From Candidatus Barnesiella excrementavium (GTDB lineage Bacteria; Bacteroidota; Bacteroidia; Bacteroidales; Barnesiellaceae), in NCBI GenBank assembly GCA_019115485.1, contig DXDM01000014.1:1-64000 (forward strand): a stretch of 64,000 nucleotides of DNA. The letters run 5' to 3'. The first letter of the stretch is position 1, and each line of letters starts with the position of its first letter. The position numbers and the translations under genes were made by a program. Shown piece after piece: positions 1 to 8,753 of this stretch. Below the pieces are notes generated by a model. The model ran no database searches. It was not told where the DNA came from and saw only the letters and a list, made by a program, of their open reading frames with translations.

Positions 1-1
1 C

Positions 2-778
2 GAGGCTGCCGTCGACCTGGCCCGTCTGGCCGGTTTGTATCCGGCTGCCGCGCTTATCGAGATTCTGAATGAAGATGGTACGATGGCCCGCATGCCGCAG
101 TTGATTAAGGTGGCCGAGAAATTCGGCATCAAGATTATCGCCATACGCGACCTCATCGCCTATCGGTTGAAGCAGGAGGCGATGGTAGAGCGGGGCGACG
201 AGGTGGATATGCCTACGGCCTACGGACACTTCCGCCTGATTCCTTTCCGTCAGCTCTCCAACGGCCTGGAACACATTGCTTTGATTAAGGGTACCTGGGA
301 GCCCGACGAGCCTATCCTCGTGCGGGTACACTCGTCGTGCATGACGGGCGACATCTTCGGGTCGATGCGTTGCGATTGCGGCGAGCAGCTGCATCGTGCC
401 ATGCAAGCCGTCGAAGCCGAAGGTAAAGGAGTAATCGTGTATATGAATCAGGAGGGCCGGGGCATCGGCCTGATGAACAAGATACGGGCCTATCGCTTGC
501 AGGAGGGCGGTCTCGACACGGTCGATGCCAACCTGCACCTTGGCTTCAAGGCCGACGAGCGCGACTATGGCGTGGGTGCCAGCATCTTGCGCGATATAGG
601 TGTGCACAAGTTGCGCCTGATGACCAACAACCCGGTGAAGCGTATCGGCTTGGAGGCTTATGGCTTGGAGATTGTCGAGAATGTGCCTATCGAGGTGACT
701 CCCAATCCCTATAACCGCCGTTACCTGCTTACCAAGGAGAAACGCATGGGTCACACCCTGCATGTGGAAGATAAGTAA
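2..778 (+). CDS. ribBA: RibBA, C-terminal part (DHBP synthase end plus GTP cyclohydrolase II); 5' end outside window
   Basis: The bifunctional riboflavin enzyme makes dihydroxybutanone phosphate from ribulose 5-phosphate (RibB half) and opens GTP to the pyrimidine precursor (RibA half). The reading frame is open from base 2, so the TTG start at 35 in the ORF track is an artefact of truncation. The first residues ([16 protein letters not shown]) are the end of the RibB domain. The rest is a complete GTP cyclohydrolase II domain with the zinc cysteines in SSCMTGD and RCDCGEQL and the loop QEGRGIGL. The protein ends in the usual basic tail. A hairpin follows 65 bp downstream and separates it from a convergent gene. 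Identity is secure; only the N-terminus is missing. Confidence 0.96.
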   Translation, partial: EAAVDLARLAGLYPAAALIEILNEDGTMARMPQLIKVAEKFGIKIIAIRDLIAYRLKQEAMVERGDEVDMPTAYGHFRLIPFRQLSNGLEHIALIKGTWEPDEPILVRVHSSCMTGDIFGSMRCDCGEQLHRAMQAVEAEGKGVIVYMNQEGRGIGLMNKIRAYRLQEGGLDTVDANLHLGFKADERDYGVGASILRDIGVHKLRLMTNNPVKRIGLEAYGLEIVENVPIEVTPNPYNRRYLLTKEKRMGHTLHVEDK

Positions 779-841
779 TCCGGACGACGACCGGTCGTTC
801 CGATGTGTGGAGCGATTGTCGGAGCCGGGAACCCGAATATG

Positions 842-887
842 AAAATCCCCGCTGAGGTTTTTTGAAAGACCCTTGGCGGGGATTTCT
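842..887. terminator. Hairpin terminator between convergent genes
   Basis: AAATCCCCGC and GCGGGGATTT form a near-perfect inverted repeat. The stem continues past a two-base mismatch into AGG/CCT. T-rich sequence lies on the + side. It sits between ribBA (+) and the minus-strand lipoprotein gene and could serve both. Confidence 0.7.
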
Positions 888-936
888 GTTTCTACCGGAT
901 TTACTTTTCGGGATAGCCGTAGTGCCGGGGTAAAAC

Positions 937-1581
937 TTACAGCGGCTTCGACTCGGTGCGTGTCGTGAAGTCGTCGTTGACGATGCTGCCCTCCCACATG
1001 CCCTCGATGATAACGGGGGTGTTGCTGGTCGTTTCGGTGAGCCAGATGGTGTAGGCTATGTGGTAGTCGCTGACGCTGTACCGGCCGTAGACGTAAGTCT
1101 CGGAATGAGGGGGAACACATATCTCGTCGATAGTCCGGTCGATTTCGGCCAGTGTCTGTTGGGCCGAAAAGGATTGGAAGCTGTATAGCGAATCGCCCAA
1201 TACGATGCGATTGTCGTCGTCGACGTAGCAAGGAGTTCTCACCCGCAGGGTGTCGGTATAAATCTGTGCCATCACAGGATCTTCGCTGGAAAAATAGGAG
1301 TAGTTGTAGAGCGGCTCTTGTGGGGGCGAGGGGGTATCGTGCCATTCCTGGTCGAGTGGGTTTGAGATGATGACGACACAGGTCTCGTCGGCCAGGTGGG
1401 TACTCTTGCTGCTCCAGTAGTCGAAGTAGTATCGGATACTGTCGACGACAAAGCGGCGGTCGCGCGCTGGGGGCAGCACGGGTCGCTCGGGGTTGTGGGG
1501 CCACACAGATTCTTTTTCAAAGAAACTGTCGCATGCGGCGAATGACAGGAGCGTCAGCAGGATAGCCAGGTATCGGTACAT
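937..1581 (-). CDS. Putative lipoprotein of unknown function
   Basis: I do not recognise a family. The ORF track starts at 1692, but the start at 1581 (MYRYLAILLTLLSFAAC) gives a typical type II signal peptide with lipobox FAAC at about residues 14-17, so it is preferred. The mature protein has about 195 residues, is acidic and tyrosine-rich, and alternates polar and hydrophobic residues as secreted beta-rich proteins do. No catalytic motif is visible. It is the last of a minus-strand series after the coiled-coil lipoprotein, from which a strong hairpin separates it. Location is probably periplasmic or outer-membrane anchored. Presence of a real gene is likely because of the signal peptide and the convergent terminator. 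Confidence 0.75.
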   Translation of the reverse strand: MYRYLAILLTLLSFAACDSFFEKESVWPHNPERPVLPPARDRRFVVDSIRYYFDYWSSKSTHLADETCVVIISNPLDQEWHDTPSPPQEPLYNYSYFSSEDPVMAQIYTDTLRVRTPCYVDDDNRIVLGDSLYSFQSFSAQQTLAEIDRTIDEICVPPHSETYVYGRYSVSDYHIAYTIWLTETTSNTPVIIEGMWEGSIVNDDFTTRTESKPL

Positions 1582-1622
1582 GGGGTGTGGGTAGAAATGT
1601 TTGGATAGGGATAAGGGCATGT

Positions 1623-1649
1623 GAGGCCGGAGAGGGCATCTCCGGCCTC
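1623..1649. terminator. Perfect 11-bp hairpin between two lipoprotein genes
   Basis: GAGGCCGGAGA and TCTCCGGCCTC pair perfectly around a 5-nt loop. It lies between the stop of the coiled-coil lipoprotein and the start of the next minus-strand gene. No clear U-run follows on the minus strand, so it may attenuate or stabilise an mRNA end rather than act as a strong terminator. Confidence 0.45.
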
Positions 1650-1675
1650 GCATGTGAATGGTTTGATGTCGCCGT

Positions 1676-2554
1676 TTAGTTGAGCTCGACAACCAGATAG
1701 CGGCTCAGGCTCCAGAAACTGTCGGGATTGGTGATGACCAGCGTGAGGTAACCTTCGTTGTCCTTTTGCATTTCGTAGGTCCCTTCGGGGTGTTTGGTGA
1801 GCAGTTTGGCCTTCTTGCTGTCCAGGGGTATGTCGTGCAGCTTGCGCATGTCGGCCGTGGTGAAGTAGGCTTTGTTGAAATCGCCTTCCATCACCTTCTT
1901 CGAGGAGAAGAGGCCGCCGCCCTCGACAATCTTTTGCTCTTTCAGCTCCTTGTTGGTACCCAGGGCATAGTAAACGGTGTTGAGAGCCTCGTCCTGTGTC
2001 ATGAGCACCTCTTTCTGTTGCTGGTTCTCGGTAGTGAGGTTCTCTACCTGTCCGGTGAGGTTGCTCACGGCCTCGTCGAGTTCGGCAATGCGCACGTCGC
2101 GTTTGGCGAGCGACTCTTGCAGCGAGGTAATCAGTTGGGTCTTTTCGGCAATCTCGTCTTGCAGACGGGTGATGGTCTTTTGCAGGGCGGCCGACTGGTT
2201 CTTGCTCTGGTTGAGTTGCTTTTGCAGTTTGTCCAGCCGCTCCTTGTTCTTCTGCAAGGTCTCGGCTACCAGTGTCATATCGTTCTTAATCTGTTCCCGG
2301 GTCGTAAGCGAAACCTCTCCGTTGGCATCTTTTTGGGTGACCAGATAGTTCTCGGCCTCTTTGATTTGGCGGAAACCCTCTTCCACGTCGTTCATGAGCT
2401 GAATCATTTCGTTGAAGTCGGCCGTCGTTTGTGCGTTGACTTGGAGTAACGAGTCGTTCTCGGCTTGCAGTCTCTTCACTTCGGTTGACTGGTTGGTACA
2501 ACCGATCATCAGTACAGATGCTGCTGCGATGGCAGCGGTAATAGCCTTTCTCAT
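1676..2554 (-). CDS. Coiled-coil lipoprotein, unknown function
   Basis: The N-terminus MRKAITAAIAAASVLMIGC is a lipoprotein signal peptide with Cys19 as the lipidation site. Residues about 25-185 are a long heptad-type coiled coil rich in Gln, Glu, Lys and Leu, interrupted by NQSAALQKTITRLQDEI and similar segments. The last 100 residues form a small globular domain (ALGTNKELKEQKIVEGGGLF onward) that resembles the C-terminal part of Bacteroidales Cys-anchored coiled-coil proteins of unknown role. It is probably periplasmic and attached to a membrane. It is directly downstream of rsmI (17 bp gap) and may share its transcript. A role in envelope organisation is only inference. Confidence 0.8.
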   Translation of the reverse strand: MRKAITAAIAAASVLMIGCTNQSTEVKRLQAENDSLLQVNAQTTADFNEMIQLMNDVEEGFRQIKEAENYLVTQKDANGEVSLTTREQIKNDMTLVAETLQKNKERLDKLQKQLNQSKNQSAALQKTITRLQDEIAEKTQLITSLQESLAKRDVRIAELDEAVSNLTGQVENLTTENQQQKEVLMTQDEALNTVYYALGTNKELKEQKIVEGGGLFSSKKVMEGDFNKAYFTTADMRKLHDIPLDSKKAKLLTKHPEGTYEMQKDNEGYLTLVITNPDSFWSLSRYLVVELN

Positions 2555-2571
2555 AATGGTTAAAATTAAAT

Positions 2572-3297
2572 TTATAGTTGTGTATCGCTTTTGGGGTATT
2601 TGTCTCGTTTTTTCTCTTTGGGTCTCTCGGGGGCTCCGGCCACGACAATCACGATTTCGCCTTTGGGTTCATGCTCGGTGAAGTGGGCGATGAGTTCGTC
2701 GAGGGTGCCTCGCACCGTCTCTTCGTGAATCTTGGAGATTTCGCGGCTCACCGAGGCCTCGCGTTCGCCGCCGAAGGTCTCTTTGAACTGGACCAGCGTT
2801 TTGAGCAGGCGGAAGGGCGATTCGTAGAAGATAATGGTGCGCGGCTCGTCGGCCAGTTGGGCCAACCGGGTGGCGCGACCTTTCTTTTGGGGGAGGAACC
2901 CCTCGAAGCAGAATTTCTCGTTGGGCAGCCCCGAGGCTACCAGGGCGGGCACGAAGGCGGTGGCTCCGGGCAGACACTCGACGGGGATTCCCCGGCGCCG
3001 GCATTCGCGCACCAGCAGAAAGCCCGGGTCGGAGATGGCCGGTGTGCCGGCATCGGAGATGAGGGCAATGGTCTCGCCCCCTTCGATACGGGTCACGATG
3101 CCCTCGACCGTCTGGTGTTCGTTGAACTTGTGGTGCGACTGCATGCGGGTGCGAATGTCGTAGTGTTTGAGCAGGATACCACTGGTGCGGGTATCCTCGG
3201 CCAAGATGCAGTCAACCTCCCGCAGCACGTTGATGGCCCGGAATGTCATATCTTCGAGATTGCCTACCGGCGTAGGTACTACATAGAGCTTGGACAT
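2572..3297 (-). CDS. rsmI: 16S rRNA 2'-O-ribose C1402 methyltransferase RsmI
   Basis: RsmI methylates the 2'-OH of C1402 in 16S rRNA using S-adenosylmethionine and tunes decoding at the P site. The protein has the tetrapyrrole-methylase fold signatures: LYVVPTPVGNLEDMTFRA at the N-terminus, LAEDTRTSGILLKHYDI, the SAM loop SDAGTPAISDPG near residue 80, and FYESPFRL near residue 155. Its 241 residues match the family, with the usual extra lysine-rich C-terminal tail (RPKEKKRDK). It is 9 bp downstream of the acidic protein gene and 17 bp upstream of the coiled-coil lipoprotein, so the three look co-transcribed. Confidence 0.96.
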   Translation of the reverse strand: MSKLYVVPTPVGNLEDMTFRAINVLREVDCILAEDTRTSGILLKHYDIRTRMQSHHKFNEHQTVEGIVTRIEGGETIALISDAGTPAISDPGFLLVRECRRRGIPVECLPGATAFVPALVASGLPNEKFCFEGFLPQKKGRATRLAQLADEPRTIIFYESPFRLLKTLVQFKETFGGEREASVSREISKIHEETVRGTLDELIAHFTEHEPKGEIVIVVAGAPERPKEKKRDKYPKSDTQL

Positions 3298-3306
3298 GGT
3301 GCTGCG

Positions 3307-4314
3307 TTACAGAAAGTGTTTTTGTACGATTTTCATAAACTCGGCCACCTCGGGGTTATCCATGTCCCAGTGCAGGTCGTTGAGGATATAATCCTCGGCC
3401 TCGTCGTAGGATTGCATGGCGTCGATGAGGGCCAGGGTCTCGTTCATGCGAATGTCGCTGTTCCCGAACAGTTCGCGGCGGAACCGGAAGCGGTCGTTCA
3501 GGCTCAGGGCCTTGCGCAACTCCTTGGCCTGCTGGCGTTGCAGCGCCTCTTCGAGGGTGACAGGGCCAGCCGTGTCGTCGGCCGGGAGGTCGGCTACGGG
3601 AGTATCTTCGTAGTCGGTGTCGTCGTAGTCATCGACCTCGTCGTCATATTCGGGTTCGTCGTTCTGTGCGGTCGACAGCTCTTCGTCGCTCATCTCCTCC
3701 CAAGGATAGAGCGGCTCTTCCCGGTCGGGCATTTCGGTAGCGGGTTCGGCCGGGGTTTCATCGGTTGCCTGTGACTCTTCGGGAGTCTCCTCCTTGCGGG
3801 GCAACTCTTCGACCTGTTCCTCAGGGGTTGGTTCGACCGCAGGTGCCGGTGCGGGTTCCGGTTCGTACACGGGTTGAGGCGCAGGCTCGGCCGGGGTTTC
3901 CGGCTCGGTAGCTGTCGAACTCACGGTATCCTCTTTTGCCTCGGCGGTGTGGGAGGCCGATGGAGTCACCGGCATGTCCCAAGGCTCTTCCGCGAAATCG
4001 GCGGGTTCCTCTTCGGACGTGGCCTCCTCCTGGTGTGCTTCGGCTTCGGGAACGGGCTCTTCTGCTTTCCCGGCCTCCCAATCCCGGTTATCGGCCGAGG
4101 CGGCCTCGGCAAAAGGTTCGTGATTTTCTATTTCGGCCCAGAATTGGGGCGACCGCAGTTCGTGGGTCGAACGGTCGATGGCTTCGGCTTTCTCCCGGGC
4201 CAGCTTCAACAGAATGCCGGGAGCGGCGTTTCCCGCCTGCTCGATGACCAGCAGCAGTTCCCGCAGCTCGCCCAACTGGGTGATGATGTATGCGATGCGA
4301 CTGTCTCGTGACAT
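3307..4314 (-). CDS. Acidic, proline/glutamate-rich Bacteroidales protein of unknown function
   Basis: The 335-residue protein has three parts. Residues 1-60 are a conserved-looking helical segment (YIITQLGELRELLLVIEQAG). Residues about 65-245 are low-complexity and strongly acidic, rich in Glu, Pro, Ala and Thr, and probably disordered. The C-terminal 80 residues are again ordered (SLNDRFRFRRELFGNSD and DLHWDMDNPEVAEF). There is no signal peptide, so it should be cytoplasmic. It lies directly upstream of rsmI (9 bp gap). The ordered end resembles a tail I associate with Bacteroidales proteins beside rsmI, but I know no experimental function. A TAnnTTTG-type box (TATCTTTG, minus strand) lies about 100 bp upstream. 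Confidence 0.8.
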   Translation of the reverse strand: MSRDSRIAYIITQLGELRELLLVIEQAGNAAPGILLKLAREKAEAIDRSTHELRSPQFWAEIENHEPFAEAASADNRDWEAGKAEEPVPEAEAHQEEATSEEEPADFAEEPWDMPVTPSASHTAEAKEDTVSSTATEPETPAEPAPQPVYEPEPAPAPAVEPTPEEQVEELPRKEETPEESQATDETPAEPATEMPDREEPLYPWEEMSDEELSTAQNDEPEYDDEVDDYDDTDYEDTPVADLPADDTAGPVTLEEALQRQQAKELRKALSLNDRFRFRRELFGNSDIRMNETLALIDAMQSYDEAEDYILNDLHWDMDNPEVAEFMKIVQKHFL

Positions 4315-4474
4315 AAATTCGGTATTTTGTATTCAGGGATAGCGGGGACAAGCGCAGCGGCAAACGGGAAACACGGTTTTCAACATTTGCCTGTGCCTGA
4401 CGGTCTCCTATCTTCCACAAAGATATACAAAAATAACCGATGTACGCCGAGAGCTGAAAAAATTTAGAGGTCGG

Positions 4475-5881
4475 TTACTCTTTTTTAGAGAGCGTCTCGG
4501 TGAGCCACGCGGCAATTTTCTGCTTCAACTGGTCGCGGGTGCAGGTGTAGTTGTTGAACATCAGTACGATAGTGTATCGCTTCCCCGAAGGGGCAGTGTA
4601 GTAGCCGGCATAGGCGTGGACATCGCTCATGCTGCCGCTTTTCAGCCGCAATTCGCCGGGCAGAGGGCTGTTGCGCATGAATGAGGCTACCGAACCCTCG
4701 CTTCCGGCTAAGGGTAGCGACTGGACGAAGGTTTCGCCTACCTGCGGGTCGCGGGCCGTGGCGGCGAGTACCTGGGTCAGATAGCGGGCCGACACCCGGT
4801 TGTTGCGGGCCAGTCCCGAGCCGTCGTAGAGGAAGAGTTCGGTCGAGTCGGCCCCGAAGGGTTGCCAGTAGCGGCGTATCGTTCCGAGACCTTTCTCGGC
4901 GCTGCCCCGGGGTGCCGAGGTGAGGGCGATGTGTCGCAGCAGGCTCTCGGCATAGAGGTTGAGGCTGTTCACGTTGAGGCTGCGGGCCAGCTGGGCGAGC
5001 GACTCCGACGGGTAGTTGAGCAGTTGGGTTTCGGGGCTCTCCTTGGTTGGTTGGCTCACTTCGGTATAGGCGATGCCGGTCTGTTGCAGCCGTTTGTGCA
5101 ACTCGCGGAGGAACAGACTGTCGGGATGGTCGACGGCCAGGTCGAGCCGATAGCGCGCCCACTGGTGGGGAATGGTGCCGGTGAGGGTGTAGCGGCTGCC
5201 CGTGTGGGTGACCGATACCTCTTCCCGGTCGCCGGGCAGGAGCTGGCTGTCGAGGTCGATGCTGCGCGGCGGTGTGATGCGGGCGGTCTTGTAGTTGTGC
5301 CCGTTGTATCGTACCTCGACGCGTACCTGATTGTCGCGGTAGGAGAAGGCGTGGCACCCGGTGGCGTAGTACCAGATGAGATCTTCGAGCATCCACTTGG
5401 GCGAGACGGCCGGTCCGTCGAAGAGCGAATTGTCGACCACGATGGTCCCCTCGATAGCCTTGATGCCTTGTGTTTGCAGGACGTCGATTACCCGGTTGAC
5501 AAAGTCGTCGGTCGGACGGCTGCCGTAGGCCGATCCCAGCGAGGGGTCGCCTCCGCCCCGTATCACCAGATTGCCGTGCAGGGTGCCGGCATTGTCGATG
5601 TGGCCGGTGTATCCCACCGTGGTGACGATGCGGTAGTCGGCACCCAGCAGCCGCAGCGCGGTAGCCGAGGTGATGACCTTGACGGTCGAGGCGGGAATGA
5701 TGGCTTGCCGGTCGTTGTGCGACACGAGGATTTCGCCCGTAGCCACATCGGTGATGCAGATGCCTATCGAGGCGGGCGTAAAGGCCGGGTCGGCCAGAAA
5801 CGATTCGAGACTTTGGGCCCGTGCGGGCGTATGCAGGAGCATGAATAGCGTGAGTACTCCTGACAGGAAGATTCGTTGCAT
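4475..5881 (-). CDS. dacB: D-alanyl-D-alanine carboxypeptidase/endopeptidase, PBP4 (DacB) family
   Basis: This is a class C low-molecular-weight penicillin-binding protein that trims peptide stems and cleaves cross-links of peptidoglycan in the periplasm. The active-site motifs are all present: SxxK in IPASTVKVITSA, SxN in VNSLNLYAE, and KSG in LRLKSGSMSD. A family insertion of about 160 residues separates SxxK and SxN. The start at 5881 (MQRIFLSGVLTLFMLLHTPARAQ) gives a Sec signal peptide ending ARAQ; the track start at 5992 adds 37 unlikely residues. The mature protein has about 445 residues, usual for DacB. A good minus-strand promoter lies 33 bp upstream. Confidence 0.95.
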   Translation of the reverse strand: MQRIFLSGVLTLFMLLHTPARAQSLESFLADPAFTPASIGICITDVATGEILVSHNDRQAIIPASTVKVITSATALRLLGADYRIVTTVGYTGHIDNAGTLHGNLVIRGGGDPSLGSAYGSRPTDDFVNRVIDVLQTQGIKAIEGTIVVDNSLFDGPAVSPKWMLEDLIWYYATGCHAFSYRDNQVRVEVRYNGHNYKTARITPPRSIDLDSQLLPGDREEVSVTHTGSRYTLTGTIPHQWARYRLDLAVDHPDSLFLRELHKRLQQTGIAYTEVSQPTKESPETQLLNYPSESLAQLARSLNVNSLNLYAESLLRHIALTSAPRGSAEKGLGTIRRYWQPFGADSTELFLYDGSGLARNNRVSARYLTQVLAATARDPQVGETFVQSLPLAGSEGSVASFMRNSPLPGELRLKSGSMSDVHAYAGYYTAPSGKRYTIVLMFNNYTCTRDQLKQKIAAWLTETLSKKE

Positions 5882-5913
5882 AATGTCTTGGTAATGTATG
5901 CGTATTATTTTTA

Positions 5914-5945
5914 CAAAGATAGGCGATGAGAATTTTAGGACCAAA
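5914..5945 (-). promoter_or_regulatory. Bacteroidetes-type promoter for dacB
   Basis: On the minus strand TTTG (5942-5945) is followed after exactly 20 nt by TATCTTTG (5914-5921), matching the Bacteroidetes -33/-7 consensus. Transcription would begin about 25-30 nt before the dacB ATG, which supports the start at 5881. Confidence 0.75.
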
Positions 5946-5985
5946 TTTTGTCGGTTGCATTTGAGAGAAATAGACGGGGCAAAGG

Positions 5986-6016
5986 TTGTCAAAGTCGAAC
6001 TATCTTTTTACTTTTG
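5986..6016 (+). promoter_or_regulatory. Bacteroidetes-type promoter for tdk
   Basis: TTG (5986-5988), a 20-nt spacer and TACTTTTG (6009-6016) match the -33/-7 consensus. The tdk ATG is 41 bp downstream of the box. It is divergent from the dacB promoter in the same intergenic region. Confidence 0.7.
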
Positions 6017-6057
6017 TTGAATATTTTGAACCAACAGACAAATAGCAATATAACACT

Positions 6058-6660
6058 ATGGTTTTGACCGAAAGTAATTACGAAACCAGCCGCCGCGGCA
6101 GTATCGAGGTGATATGCGGCTCCATGTTCTCGGGGAAGACCGAGGAGCTGATTCGCCGCCTGAAACGGGCGAAGATTGCCCGCCAGAGGGTCGAGATATT
6201 CAAGCCGGCCATCGACGTGCGCTACTCCGAGGAGAATATCGTCTCGCACGACAGTACCTCGATACTCTCTACTCCCGTCGACAATTCGCACAGCATCTTG
6301 CTCATGGCATCGGGGGTCGATGTGGTGGGCATCGATGAAGCCCAGTTCTTCGACGAGGGTATCATCGAGGTCTGCACCGAACTGGCCAACAACGGTACCC
6401 GTGTGATTGTGGCCGGTCTCGACATGGATTTCCGCCGGGTTCCCTTCGGGCCCATGCCTGCCCTGCTGGCTATCGCCGACGATGTGTACAAGGTGCACGC
6501 CATCTGTGTGAAATGCGGCCATCTGGCCAACTACTCCTACCGACTGGTCGACAACGACAAACGGGTGCTCCTGGGGGAGAAAAACGAGTACCAGCCCTTG
6601 TGCCGCCGCTGCTATCTGCAAGAGATGCAGGAGCGGAAGGAGAAACACCACGAGGGATAA
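6058..6660 (+). CDS. tdk: Thymidine kinase
   Basis: Tdk phosphorylates thymidine to dTMP with ATP in the salvage pathway. The P-loop is [14 protein letters not shown] near residue 21. The catalytic acidic segment IDEAQFFD is near residue 95, and the lasso/zinc-finger cysteines are in CVKCGH and CRRCY near residues 157-188. The length of 200 residues is normal for the type II (TK1-like) family. The next gene starts 57 bp downstream on the same strand. No unusual features. Confidence 0.97.
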   Translation: MVLTESNYETSRRGSIEVICGSMFSGKTEELIRRLKRAKIARQRVEIFKPAIDVRYSEENIVSHDSTSILSTPVDNSHSILLMASGVDVVGIDEAQFFDEGIIEVCTELANNGTRVIVAGLDMDFRRVPFGPMPALLAIADDVYKVHAICVKCGHLANYSYRLVDNDKRVLLGEKNEYQPLCRRCYLQEMQERKEKHHEG

Positions 6661-6716
6661 ACCGCAACGGCCGGGTAATTGTTAGATAACGTAATCATTC
6701 CCAAAAATCGATACAC

Positions 6717-7901
6717 ATGACCGAACGCCAGCCATACACCTTCGATCGGGTAATCCGCATTCTGTTCGGAGCCGTTTTTGTCGTGGGGCTCTTCTACCTC
6801 ATCTATATCTTGCGAGGGGCGTTGCTCCCGTTTCTCGTGGCATGGATTGTCGCCTATATGCTCAACCCGCTGGTGGTCTACAACAAGCGGGTGTTCAAGT
6901 TGAAGGGGAGGGTCGTTGCCATTGCGCTCACCTTCTTGGAGGTACTCATCACGCTGGCCTTGCTGGCCGTGTTGGTGTTGCCGTCGATTATCGACGAGAT
7001 AGGAGTCATGCGCAGGTTGTTGAGCGACTATGTCTACCACTCGTCGAACATACCTTTTGTGCCGCAGGCCGTGCACGACTTTATCCGGCAGAATGTCGAT
7101 TTCACGCAACTCTCGACCCTGCTCAGCCGGGAACAGTGGCTCTCGGTCATCGAGGAGAGTTTCTCGGGGGCGTGGGGATTCATTACCGGCTCGGTGGGCG
7201 AGATTATCAACATCGTCAGCTGGCTCATCGTGCTGCTCTACATCGTCTTTATTCTGCTCGACTACGACAAGATACTGGTGGGATTCCAGCGCATGATACC
7301 GCAGCGCTACCGGCCCACGGTGGTCTCGATAGTCAACGATATTGAAGAGAGCATGAACCGTTATTTCCGCGGTCAGGCTCTGGTCGCCGGTCTGGTGGGT
7401 ATTCTGTTCTGCATCGGTTTTCTCATCGTGGGGTTGCCGCTGGCCATCGTGCTGGGGCTCTTCATCGGAGTGCTCAACATGGTACCCTATCTGCAACTCG
7501 TGGGACTTATCCCCACCGTCTTGCTGTGCTTCGTCTCGGCTTCGGAGACCGGCACCAACTTCTGGCTGCTCTTCGGGGCCTGTATCCTGGTCTTTATCGT
7601 GGTGCAACTGATTGAGGATATCTTTATCGTGCCGCGGGTGATGGGTAAGGTTACGGGGCTGAATCCCGCCATTATCTTGCTCTCGCTCTCGATTTGGGGT
7701 ACACTGCTCGGCTTTGTGGGCATGATTATCGCCCTGCCGCTCACCACCCTGTGCCTCTCGTACTACGAGCGCTATGTGATAGGCGATGAGGCAAAGAACA
7801 CACCGTCTGCACCGCCCGAGCCGACAGCTTCACCTCCTGAGAGCGAACTTGATAGAGACTACGAAAAAGAGTCAACCAGTGGGAAGAAAGATACGCATTA
7901 A
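6717..7901 (+). CDS. AI-2E family transporter (PerM/YdiK-like membrane protein)
   Basis: This multi-span inner-membrane protein belongs to the AI-2E/PerM superfamily, whose members export signals or drive Na+/H+ exchange; the substrate here cannot be told. Hydrophobic segments are visible at about residues 17-50, 63-85, 155-185, 215-275 and 305-345. The family pattern of paired glycine-rich helices is present (GLPLAIVLGLFIGVLNMVPYL near residue 240). The cytoplasmic C-terminus from about 360 is a short proline/acid/Lys tail. Length 394 is slightly above the usual 340-370 because of this tail. The downstream AT-rich gene overlaps its 3' end. Confidence 0.9.
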   Translation: MTERQPYTFDRVIRILFGAVFVVGLFYLIYILRGALLPFLVAWIVAYMLNPLVVYNKRVFKLKGRVVAIALTFLEVLITLALLAVLVLPSIIDEIGVMRRLLSDYVYHSSNIPFVPQAVHDFIRQNVDFTQLSTLLSREQWLSVIEESFSGAWGFITGSVGEIINIVSWLIVLLYIVFILLDYDKILVGFQRMIPQRYRPTVVSIVNDIEESMNRYFRGQALVAGLVGILFCIGFLIVGLPLAIVLGLFIGVLNMVPYLQLVGLIPTVLLCFVSASETGTNFWLLFGACILVFIVVQLIEDIFIVPRVMGKVTGLNPAIILLSLSIWGTLLGFVGMIIALPLTTLCLSYYERYVIGDEAKNTPSAPPEPTASPPESELDRDYEKESTSGKKDTH

Positions 7902-8295
7902 AATATTAAGATTAATAGGAGGAGTGATAGTAGTCGGCGGCATAATTTTATTCAGCTCTCGGCTATTTAATCCACCCTGCAATCGCTGTGAAAGGCCTGT
8001 AAATGTCCCTGCCCAAGCCATATGGAAAGGAGGCCATGACGGAGGACATTGGATAGAATTGGTGAATATGAAAAACGATACTATCCGGTTCCGTATTTAT
8101 CGGGATTTTGATGGGGCATTGATATTAGACGCAGATTTTATTCCGAAAACCGGCAATGATTTACATCTGACAAGAGCAAACTGGGATAGTCTCATCGATT
8201 ATTTTGACGGGGAAAAGATTGGCGGTAAAATTAAACCTGAAAATGAATATTTGCAGTGGGCCCCTGTTTCTCCTGCATATTACGAGGAAAAATAA
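7879..8295 (+). CDS. Small membrane-anchored protein of unknown function, AT-rich
   Basis: I do not recognise it. The track ORF begins at 7786 inside the transporter gene with an unlikely basic leader. A GTG at 7879 gives VGRKIRIKILRLIGGVIVVGGIILF, a clean N-terminal membrane anchor, so this start is preferred but not certain. The remaining 110 residues include a CNRC motif just outside the membrane and a soluble beta-rich domain (WIELVNMKNDTIRFRIYRDF). The overlap of 23 bp with the transporter suggests translational coupling. Base composition is clearly more AT-rich than in neighbouring genes, and a tRNA gene lies 180 bp downstream, which hints at acquisition. Confidence 0.6.
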   Translation: MGRKIRIKILRLIGGVIVVGGIILFSSRLFNPPCNRCERPVNVPAQAIWKGGHDGGHWIELVNMKNDTIRFRIYRDFDGALILDADFIPKTGNDLHLTRANWDSLIDYFDGEKIGGKIKPENEYLQWAPVSPAYYEEK

Positions 8296-8416
8296 ATAGG
8301 AACCAGCTTGTTATGAGTGAATTGTCCTATTATGTGGAAGATATCGAATAGTCTGGGTGAAGAAGTATTACGGGAATAAAAATTGTTCTTTAACATAAAT
8401 TTGCAAAGGCATAATT

Positions 8417-8446
8417 TTGTAGTGTCAAAAAATAGCGTTACCTTTG
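8417..8446 (+). promoter_or_regulatory. Promoter for tRNA-Lys
   Basis: TTG (8417-8419), a 19-nt spacer and TACCTTTG (8439-8446) match the Bacteroidetes consensus, 30 bp upstream of the tRNA. Confidence 0.75.
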
Positions 8447-8476
8447 CAACGCTTTTCACAAAAAGCACCAAGGTTA

Positions 8477-8549
8477 GATTCGCTAGCTCAGCTGGTAGAG
8501 CACAACACTTTTAATGTTGGGGTCTTGGGTTCGAGCCCCAAGCGGATCA
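8477..8549 (+). tRNA. tRNA-Lys (anticodon UUU)
   Basis: The cloverleaf can be drawn by eye. The acceptor is GATTCGC/GCGGATC with one G-U pair, and the D arm is AGCTCAGCTGGTAGAGC. The anticodon stem CAACA/TGTTG carries the loop CTTTTAA (anticodon TTT), and the T arm is TTGGG-TTCGAGC-CCCAA. The discriminator is A8549. The following bases are CCG, so the terminal CCA is not fully encoded and must be added by the CCA enzyme. Confidence 0.96.
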
Positions 8550-8558
8550 CCGAAAAGA

Positions 8559-8595
8559 GAGCGGCTGCCTCGTTGAGGCGGCCGCTTTTCTTTTT
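8559..8595 (+). terminator. Rho-independent terminator of tRNA-Lys
   Basis: AGCGGCTGCCTC pairs with GAGGCGGCCGCT (one G-U) around a 3-nt loop and is followed by TTTTCTTTTT, directly after the tRNA. Confidence 0.9.
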
Positions 8596-8753
8596 ATCCT
8601 CTTTGTGAATACTGGGTTGACCCGGGTTCAGGGTAGTAGCTTTGGGGAGTCCCCGTGGTTTGAAGCGGAATTGGGTGAGTGGGGAACGGCACAAAAATCC
8701 CCGGGTATCGCGGCTAAGCGGATTGCCCGGGGAAGAATAGGGGAAAAGTGCGT

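Noticed and set aside
4365-4416. Possible decayed copy of the promoter repeat (GAAACACGGTTTTC, ATTTG, TATCTTCC)
   Set aside because: One arm is short, the spacer is 19 nt, the -7 box is poor and it points into the end of a gene on the other strand; chance similarity is as likely.
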